From positions 45,378,458 to 45,442,457 of the forward strand of contig CM040126.1 of the NCBI GenBank assembly GCA_022559845.1: a stretch of 64,000 nucleotides of DNA, read 5' to 3'. The first letter of the stretch is position 1. Every line of letters starts with the position of its first letter. Below, piece by piece: positions 56,976 through 64,000 of the stretch. The notes under the pieces are model-generated. The model ran no database searches and was not told the origin of the DNA. It saw nothing but the letters and a program-made list of their open reading frames with translations. The position numbers were made by a program, and so were the translations under genes. Origin of the DNA: Amorphophallus konjac. Its lineage: Eukaryota; Streptophyta; Magnoliopsida; Alismatales; Araceae.

Positions 56976-57593
56976 ATTCCTGTGTTTTCACCGAACTCCT
57001 TTGTTTATCACTGTATCATATTTCTGCTTATATCTTGCATTCATTCATTCATTTTGCATTGGTTTGAGAGGCCTTATCTCTTTATACTAGGAGCCACACA
57101 CCCCCTTGGTGAAGGAACGACCCTCCATTGAGCATTCCGTCTCTTTGGATTGGAAATTCCTAAACCAAGCCTCCATAAGTCCCCGCACCCGTGGATTCCC
57201 TCACGGACGCCGGGCAGGTTGTACCCTTTTGAAGTCCCGAGTTAGTTGGCCTATACGTGGTGAAAGAGTGTTCCTAGTGGGCATTGAAGTAAAATCATAT
57301 TGAAACTAGGTTCCTCCCTTGTGTGAATCATTCCAAATCTTTGATAAAATCTTTAATTCACCAAGGTTCAAACAAATCAAATCAAGGTAACCATCTCTTT
57401 TGTGTGCTTCTTTGCATATTATTTTGAACTTTGATTGCATGATGGCTTACTATAAACAAGGTAACATGTTTAATTCAATTCATGAGATGCACAACCTAGC
57501 ACATCCTATTCCCCTCAATTTCAACATGTTCATCAAAATTCTCACCATTCTTTCAAAGGGCCACGTCCTCATTCTTATGGTCATGCCCGACCC
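56976..57593 (+). other. Leader of the LARD-like element
   Basis: No recognised domain or RNA gene. A possible earlier start (MMAYYKQGNMFNS at 57439) lies in another frame from the main ORF; a frameshift near 57510 would join them. Confidence 0.4.
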
Positions 57594-59222
57594 ATGGGCA
57601 ATGTCCAATCCAATGGTCCTTCAACTCAATTTCGAGCCACTACTCCCTCGGGATCCTCTCGTCCCAATGATGAGAAGGTCTCCCAGATCATTCATGCATT
57701 AGATCATCTTACCCCTCAACAGATCCAAGCCCTTAAGGCTGCCGTTGAGGGTACATCTCATGCATCTCTCCCTCCTTCCAATTCTATACGGGTGGCCCAT
57801 CACCCACCTCCTTCCAATTCTATTCGGGTGGCCCATCACCCATCTCCCTCCAATTCTACACGGGTGGCCCATCACCCCCCTCCTCCTTCCAATCCTGATC
57901 GGGTAGCCCATTACCCATCTCCTCCTGTTCATTCTACTCGGGTGGCCCATCACCCGCCTCCTTCTATTCCTCCTCCCTCACGGCCCCAAGGCCCATTTAT
58001 TCATTGCAATCCGGCCCATCCGGGTTCTTCTACGGGTCGGCCCATTAATCCACCTCCACGGCCTTTTTATACGGCCCCTCCTCCTTCAAGGCCCTGCCAA
58101 CCTTCTGTTGTTCAGGTCACACCCCTCCAGCAAACTCTCCTCGATAAAATCACTTCGATGGAGGAACAATTAAAGAGGGTCACGGCTCCTCCTACTCCAG
58201 TCAATCCTCTTCATGTTTTCCTGGATGATATCACCAAGATGGAGAAAGATTGGAAAGACAGGAGAGATGATTATGACTTCGGCATGTCAAGCAATCAAGG
58301 ACCGGCATTTGAAGAATCCGAAGCAGTGTACGATGATGATGAAGCTCCACAGGCACCCCTTCCGAGTTTCCTTAATTTCCCGCTCCCTCCACTATCATTT
58401 GACGAACCCCCTGCTCAGGACGAAGCCACCATCCCTGATCCAACCCCCGTTTACGAGACTAATTGGTGTTACGATGATGGGTCGATACTCCAATCGCCCA
58501 CATCGGCACCTCTTGAGTCTCCTCCTATCCCAGAACCTTCCATTAAACCTCCATCAATTACACCTCCATCCGCTATGCCATCAACCTTCACAACACCAAT
58601 CTCCCCTGAGCCTTCCATTAAACTTCCACTCATTATACCATCAACTTTCACACCATCGGCCTCCATTAAACCTACCATTGAACCTTCCCGAATTAACCTC
58701 CCATTACCACCGCCTCAACCCACCTTACCTATTCCACCACATAACCCTTCACCTTTACCCGTGGCTAATCCTGAGCAGGATTCACCCTTTTTTGCACTCG
58801 AGCCAACCCCGACTGCTTCGGAGCAAAGGGAGAAGCTCGACGTGTTTGAACCTCCGTCTCCGTTTATCCTTCCTCCAACACTTTCCACTACACCTCCCAC
58901 TAAACCTCCATTATCCACAAAGCCTTCCGCCTCCGCCTCACCTCCCTTTACTACTCGGAAGGGGAGCACCGCTATAAGTACTTGCGCCAAGGATGATCAA
59001 GAGCCGGGCAGCAAGGATTTGGCTGTGGCTATGCCGTTCAAGATACAGGAATTCATTTGCCGGATGCCAATCCGGGTTATTGTGCCTAGCACGATTGAAG
59101 AGGCTAAGCCGCTGCCCTTGCTCAGAGGAGAATGCCGGGCGTTGATGTCGTCTAAGGGCCGGGCAGGGCACCCCTTGTTCCTACTTTCGAATTCTGAATT
59201 TATTATTCCTTACAAGGGGTGA
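57594..59222 (+). CDS. Proline-rich ORF of unknown function in the LARD-like element
   Basis: 542 codons without interruption, unusual beside the broken genes elsewhere. Start MGNVQSNGPSTQ; upstream codons in frame (HHSFKGPRPHSYG) suggest it may begin earlier. Residues about 55-125 repeat RVAHHPPPSN five times. A short helical region (LLDKITSMEEQLKRV, then FLDDITKMEKDWKDRRDDYD) follows. The middle is Pro/Ser/Thr-rich with EPSIKPPS repeats. The C-terminus (PFKIQEFICRMPIRVIVPST) looks globular. No zinc knuckle, protease or Retrotrans_gag motif is seen. It may be a diverged Gag-like protein. TGA at 59220 is followed at once by ATG in the same frame. Confidence 0.5.
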   Translation: MGNVQSNGPSTQFRATTPSGSSRPNDEKVSQIIHALDHLTPQQIQALKAAVEGTSHASLPPSNSIRVAHHPPPSNSIRVAHHPSPSNSTRVAHHPPPPSNPDRVAHYPSPPVHSTRVAHHPPPSIPPPSRPQGPFIHCNPAHPGSSTGRPINPPPRPFYTAPPPSRPCQPSVVQVTPLQQTLLDKITSMEEQLKRVTAPPTPVNPLHVFLDDITKMEKDWKDRRDDYDFGMSSNQGPAFEESEAVYDDDEAPQAPLPSFLNFPLPPLSFDEPPAQDEATIPDPTPVYETNWCYDDGSILQSPTSAPLESPPIPEPSIKPPSITPPSAMPSTFTTPISPEPSIKLPLIIPSTFTPSASIKPTIEPSRINLPLPPPQPTLPIPPHNPSPLPVANPEQDSPFFALEPTPTASEQREKLDVFEPPSPFILPPTLSTTPPTKPPLSTKPSASASPPFTTRKGSTAISTCAKDDQEPGSKDLAVAMPFKIQEFICRMPIRVIVPSTIEEAKPLPLLRGECRALMSSKGRAGHPLFLLSNSEFIIPYKG

Positions 59223-59705
59223 ATGCCCATTTTGTTCAACATTCCATATATACCACATTCAATGGGCAACACGATGCTTCCTGTTCCAACTCTCCAACTC
59301 CCTCACATTGTTGATCTTTGCCTTCCAAGGGGGTTGCTACTTATCGAAGCTCCTTTTATTGGGCCAATTGACTATACACTTTCACTGCCGTGGAGGGGCA
59401 GTTATCTTGGCGCTAAGGGGCCATCTCCTATTTGTTCCATCTTCAACTTCATCCCTATTCTCATCTTTCGCTTCATGGGCCATTACAAGGGTAAAAAGGA
59501 GGATCTCATTCTCTCGCCCTTCATGTTCTTCACGTTCTTTGCATTCCATGCATTCTGTCGCATTTGTGCATTCATCACATCCGTTCTACTGCATTCGCAT
59601 GCATTTGCACCTTCTTCTTCCCGGGTTTCCAAACCCGTATCTTCCCAGCCTTCCTGCGCCTCCGGATATTCCGCACTTCTCATCTTCATCTTCATCTTTC
59701 TTTAA
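59223..59705 (+). CDS. Downstream ORF in frame with the proline-rich ORF
   Basis: 160 codons starting directly after the TGA of the preceding ORF, in the same frame, so one substitution may have split a longer gene. The first 80 residues (MPILFNIPYIPHSMGNTMLP, then LPWRGSYLGAKG) look protein-like. The rest becomes hydrophobic and Cys/Phe-rich, suggesting the true reading frame ends earlier. Function unknown. Confidence 0.3.
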   Translation: MPILFNIPYIPHSMGNTMLPVPTLQLPHIVDLCLPRGLLLIEAPFIGPIDYTLSLPWRGSYLGAKGPSPICSIFNFIPILIFRFMGHYKGKKEDLILSPFMFFTFFAFHAFCRICAFITSVLLHSHAFAPSSSRVSKPVSSQPSCASGYSALLIFIFIFL

Positions 59706-59739
59706 TTCACTCCCCTTGGGGCATCGCGTCCCCCTTCCT

Positions 59740-60440
59740 GCTATTTCCCTGGAACCTCCAGGAATTTTACCCCTCCTCTTTGGGCATCGCGCCCTTTCTG
59801 ATTTCGTTATCCCTCCGGAACCTCCGAACTTTCCCCTCGGGCAACGCGCCCCTTTTCATCTTATTCCTCCGGAACCTCCGGATTTTCCTCCTAATCCTCC
59901 TTCATTCCTTTCTCTGTTCCTCGGGCATCGCGCCCCTTTCCATCTTATTCCCTCGGAACCTCCGGATTCCCCATCTGATTGTCTCAGTCTTTTCCTTGGG
60001 CATCGCGCCCCTTTCCATCCTCTTCCTCCGGAACCTCCGGATCTTTCACCCCTCTCTTTGTCCTTTGGGCATCGTGCCCCTCTCCATTTGCTACCTCCGG
60101 AACCTCCGGACCTTCCCCTCGGGCATCGCGTCCCTCCTTCCATCATTCCTCCGGAACCTCCGGATTCTCCGTCTTATTCTCTCTATCATTTTCCAGGGCA
60201 TCACGCCCCTTTCCATCTCATTCCTCCGGAACCTCCGGACCATCCATCTTTCTTCCGATTCATCTTTCTGCTCCTCCGGGATATCACATCCTTCATTTTC
60301 TTCCTCCTTTTTCATCATCTTTTTATCTATTTCTTCCCAGGGCATCGCGTCCCTTCTTTTGTCATCCCTCCGGAGCCTTCGGATTTTTCCTCTCATGATT
60401 CTCCTCTGCCTCCGGACCCTCCGGATCCGCCTCTTTCTAT
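59740..60440 (+). repeat. GGGCATCGCGCCC / TCCGGAACCTCCGGA repeat region
   Basis: About nine irregular units of 50-90 bp. Each pairs a GGGCATCGCGCCC motif (arms GGGC/GCCC, loop ATCGC) with a TCCGGAACCTCCGGA motif (arms TCCGG/CCGGA, loop AACCT). In one frame (59308-60567, 419 codons) this reads as repeats of GHRAPFHLIPPEPPD. Two other plus frames and one minus frame are also open for long stretches, so coding is unproven. Confidence 0.78.
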
Positions 60441-60567
60441 ATATCAATTTCTTCTTCTGATTCCTCCTAATCATGGGTCCGACCCAACTTCTTCCACATC
60501 CACTGCCTTGGGCATTTGCCCTTTCTCCCATTGCTTTCGAGGCTTTAGTCCTCACTCCTCCTTCTAA

Positions 60568-63301
60568 TTCTCCGCTTCTTCTGTAGACTGTTCCATGTGA
60601 TCAGGGTCTCCGCGCCTTAGTGAGGGAGTTCTAACCCTCGCCTCTCTTCCCTTTTCTCCTTATTCGTCCGAGTCTGGTCTTGGCACCACTCCTTCTTGTT
60701 AAGCCACTTTCAATCCTTTGCTGCCAATCCTTTTGACTGCCAAAGAGGACTATCCCACGATGATCAACCTCTCGCAGCAGCTACTTCTACAAAGGTTGCA
60801 AGGTAACATATTGGCGTAAGTACGCATTTTTATGATATCATTCCCTCATTACTTCACGCATGATTTTCAAGATAAAGTGCTTCTTAACAAGATTAAGAGT
60901 GGTGTTTTAAACCTTTATCTTAGGCTTTTGTTGAATCATCATTGTTTAAAAAAGAGTCTTTAGGCTTGCTTTTGCAGCACCTTTTAAGAACCCGCACTGG
61001 GAATTCAACATTCTCTCCCCGCTTGTTAAGAGCAACCCTTAGCTGGGCACCGCACACACTTCACGGCGTCCTTAGCTGGCTCCTTTGATAAAACCACCGT
61101 TGCTATCTTGGCCATGCCATGAGAATATCTGAAAGTCTTTTCTCTTCTTTATTCGGCCACATGCAGGGGCAAGAGGTTGACGGATGAGATGACCAACCTA
61201 GGTAATCCCCAATACGAGAGGAGTCTCAAATAGGGGCAGTCTTGACCCAAAATCAATATGAGTTTTCATATGAGTTTCATGAGATACATCTCGCCAAAAG
61301 GGCTATTATGAAAATCAAATCAAGTCAAAATCTCGATAAAAGTAAAATTGTGAATTATGGCATGACAAGAGTGGCAAAGTCCCCGCAGGGAAAACTCTGG
61401 TCGTATGCATGTTAAGGGTCTAAAAATCAAAGGCACAAAGCCTCGGCACAACAGACTACCTCTTTGAGGGGAAACATCTTGGAAGGAATTCAAGTCTTGA
61501 TATCTCCCATCCTGTATAAAGCTTATCTCCAATTATTCTTCTCTTCTCCCTCTAAGACCGAATGTTTCTCGGGTATGGCCTTGGTAGGGGCACCGTTGAT
61601 CAAAGACGGTCGGTTATAGGGTGCCACCCTTCAATGCACGTCCGGCTTTGGAAACTTTTAGCGAAAGGGGAAGGAACGAGGGCCCCTAGCCAGTGGTTTA
61701 AGACACCCTTTGATGCTGCTTTAGCAATGTCTAACCAAAATCAAACAAAAAAAATTGAATATTTCTTTCTCAAAACTTCATAAAAATTTGAATATCTTTT
61801 CCTAAAAAAAACCACAAAAATTTGCATATTGATAAAATTCATAAAAATTTGAATATCTTTTTCAAAACTCATAAAAATTTGCATATTTCAAAATCCAAAA
61901 AAATTTGCATTGTATTGTCTGATGGTGCTTTTGCAGGAACAACTTTACAAGGACCAACAGCATGGGATGAGTCCTACCTCCACTTATTGCTATCAATCTA
62001 TTGATTCCTCCCGATATTCTCATGACATGCCACCCTGGGCATCTTTTGGTTATCATCTCCCTATATCATTCTGATTATTATATCTCCTGATTATCATTCT
62101 GATTATTCATCTCCAAATCATTCAATCAACTCCTACTGATTTTTCTTGATTAATTCTGCCGTTGGGCATTTCCAGATCTTGATCATTCATCTCCAAATCT
62201 TGATTAGCCAGATTGTCTCCTCATGATAAAACAACAAACAATGTTATGATTTGACTTATGCTATTCATGCCATATACATGCTATAATTGATGCTTTGATG
62301 ATTGTTATGCTTAAATGCCTCATTCATTGTTTGTTATCTTTTATATCTTGGCTAATGAATTTTTGAGCGCAGGATAAGAAGCTCTTGGTCCCGCCGACTG
62401 GGCATCATCATCAAAGTCCCACGGTGCTTGCAGCTCATTTCTGAGTTCCCCCATACTTATTGCTCCACCATCTCTCCCTGTATGCATTTTACTATATGTT
62501 ACATACGCTACCAGATTATATCAAGGACCTTGTGGCTTTGGTAAATCTGGAATTTGAGTTCCCCTTCATCAAAAATAATGATGATTCCAGAGGAGTCTTA
62601 GTCACACGGATAGGCCGTTGAGCCGTCCAAGGCTGGGGACGATGGTTCCCTTTTTACGAGTTGGTGCATGGATAAACGGGCTTCGGCTTAGTATCGGCTC
62701 GCAGAATTGGTTTCTTGACTCAGTCTTGGCAGTTTAACAATATTATCCTTGATTATATTATATCTTCATTTGTTATTTTCCCTTTAAACCCAGCATGCAT
62801 TCATGTAGGACTTTGAATCAACTGTTGAAAAATCATTCTGATGAGCTGTTTGGGAGTCGAATTGATCTAAATTCTTCCAGATATGAGATATTCCATGCCG
62901 AATTGAATCCTCAGTTTGTTTTGTCGCTGTTTTGGGTCTTTTCTCGAAGCTCCTTGTTTGGATTTCTATCATCTTATTTTAATCCTTTTCCCTTTGATCC
63001 ACCTTGGCTGCAGCACGTCCACATTAGCTGGTAACCGCTCCCCAATGGTGAAACCTACAGGTTTGTGACCTGAGGTACTTCCACCGCGCTGGAAGTTGAT
63101 CATTCTCCTTCGTGCCCTCGTGCACATCTCCCCATTTTATCCAAACATTGTTGATTTCGTTGGATTTCCCGAGATTGCTTCATCTCGAGCTTTTGATTTC
63201 ATTCTCATCAAGTGATGTTGATTGCGTGTCTCATCACACCTTGGCATCTACTTTTCAGTTTGCTCTGCTCCCTTGCAAAGCAGACGCCAAGGCGGGGCAG
63301 C
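60568..63301 (+). other. Non-coding 3' part of the LARD-like element
   Basis: No recognised domain on either strand. 61770-61905 repeats ATAAAAATTTGAATATCTTT-like motifs three to four times. AATAGGGGCAGTCTTGACCC near 61229 resembles text often seen before LTRs, but no LTR starts there. CAAGGCGGGGCAGC at 63287-63300 directly before the 3' LTR is a weak polypurine tract. Confidence 0.5.
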
Positions 63302-64000
63302 TGTAGACACGCCAAAATTGACGTTACTATGAGTGCCTCTATATTGCCTTGTAATACCCCAATTTGACCCTCAAATTAGCTTTGTTTGAGTGGTTTTTCT
63401 CACTTTTCTTGGATTTCTCCCTTTTTTCTCTCTTTTTTCCTATTTTCCCCTATTTTTTAGATTTTTCTGGATTTTTCTTGATTTTTTGGGCATTTTTCTC
63501 TATTTTTATGTATTTTTCAGAAATAACGACTTGACGTGGGACGTCTTTTAAATAACGACTTAGGCTTGGGCGTTTCTTAAAAAATTGACGACATATAGTG
63601 AGGGCGTCAATTCCACTCATTTTCCATTTTTCTGGATTTTTTTGGGAATTTTTCGGAATTTTTTAGGAATTAACGACTTATAAGATGGCGTTATTTTGAA
63701 TTCGAAAAGAATAAAAAAAATATAAAATCAAATTCACGACGTACGTGAGGGCGTGACTTTCAAATTGAATATTTTAATATTATTTTCAACCCCGTTTAAG
63801 AGGTGATTTGATGGCCTTCCGGGTGTTAGAAAAATTCACAAAAATAGTCGTTGGAATCAGGGCGATGAGATGCACCTCCACCTAAAAAATATATAAATAA
63901 TATTGAAAAATAAAAAATAGCCCTATTTTGAACTTTTGAATTAACGTCCTAAGCTAAGTCGTGTTTTAAAAGACGCCTTCGGGTAGGTCGTCAATTCTAG
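63302..64000 (+). repeat. 3' LTR of the LARD-like element, truncated by window end
   Basis: First 699 bp of the LTR, aligning with 54700 to about 55380 with scattered substitutions and small indels. Confidence 0.85.

Larger units (their letters stand above)
54700..64000 (+). mobile_element. LTR element without recognisable pol (LARD-like), right end outside window
   Basis: Two copies of a sequence starting TGTAGACACGCCAAAATTGA at 54700 and 63302 align over about 700 bp and are direct repeats, so they are LTRs. The 8.6-kb unit between LTR starts holds no RT, integrase, protease or zinc knuckle that I can find, only a Pro-rich ORF and repeat-rich sequence. It is therefore probably a large non-autonomous derivative. 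The probable left TSD is GTTGG (54695-54699). Several indels separate the LTRs. Confidence 0.8.

Noticed and set aside
61225..61250. AATAGGGGCAGTCTTGACCC as the polypurine tract of the last element
   Set aside because: No LTR start follows; the LTR begins at 63302.
1..64000. Integrated plant pararetrovirus
   Set aside because: All RT regions have Copia or Ty3/gypsy gene order with integrase and LTRs; no movement-protein or caulimovirus-type organisation is seen.

Overview
The window is repeat-rich plant nuclear DNA, from a flowering plant. It carries plant-type Ty1/copia, chromoviral and Tat-type Ty3/gypsy elements and an En/Spm (CACTA) transposon, with GT-AG introns and no prokaryotic gene organisation. 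No host gene, tRNA, rRNA or CRISPR array is recognisable. The sequence cannot fix the species.

Almost everything right of base 1890 is a stack of transposons inserted into transposons. Most boundaries are fixed by terminal motifs, target-site duplications (TSDs) or restored reading frames. The ground floor is a minus-strand Copia element starting at 1891. Its 3' LTR was split by a 24.25-kb CACTA element (1965-26217, TSD CAC). An intron of the CACTA's second gene received a minus-strand Tat-type gypsy (5413-20802, TSD TCCTT). The 3' LTR of that gypsy received what looks like a 4.56-kb solo LTR (5537-10093, TSD GACCC). The Copia integrase was interrupted near 29080 by a plus-strand Tat-like gypsy.

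The gag of that second gypsy was hit twice. The first hit is a Tekay/Del-type chromovirus with an aberrant right end (30569-37332, TSD ACCAC). The second is a minus-strand, internally deleted chromovirus starting at 38710. The latter contains a plus-strand relative of itself (43219-53166, TSD GTGGT). Its 5' LTR is broken at 54700 by a further plus-strand LTR element that runs off the window. Bases 1-1890 hold a CACTA-like subterminal repeat array, AT-rich DNA and an unrecognised GC-rich segment.

Every coding region is a transposon gene, and nearly all are broken. Many nonsense codons sit where the family has Gln, Arg or Trp, as expected from C-to-T decay of methylated DNA. The least ordinary signals are: a tandem array of small exon-intron modules in the CACTA gene (20812-21303); a ~180-bp higher-order repeat in one of its introns; a 33-bp palindrome array in the Tekay LTR; a Tekay insertion whose two termini are inverted copies of one LTR end; three sets of short hairpin repeats in the last element; and two ORFs of unknown function carried by apparently non-autonomous LTR elements.
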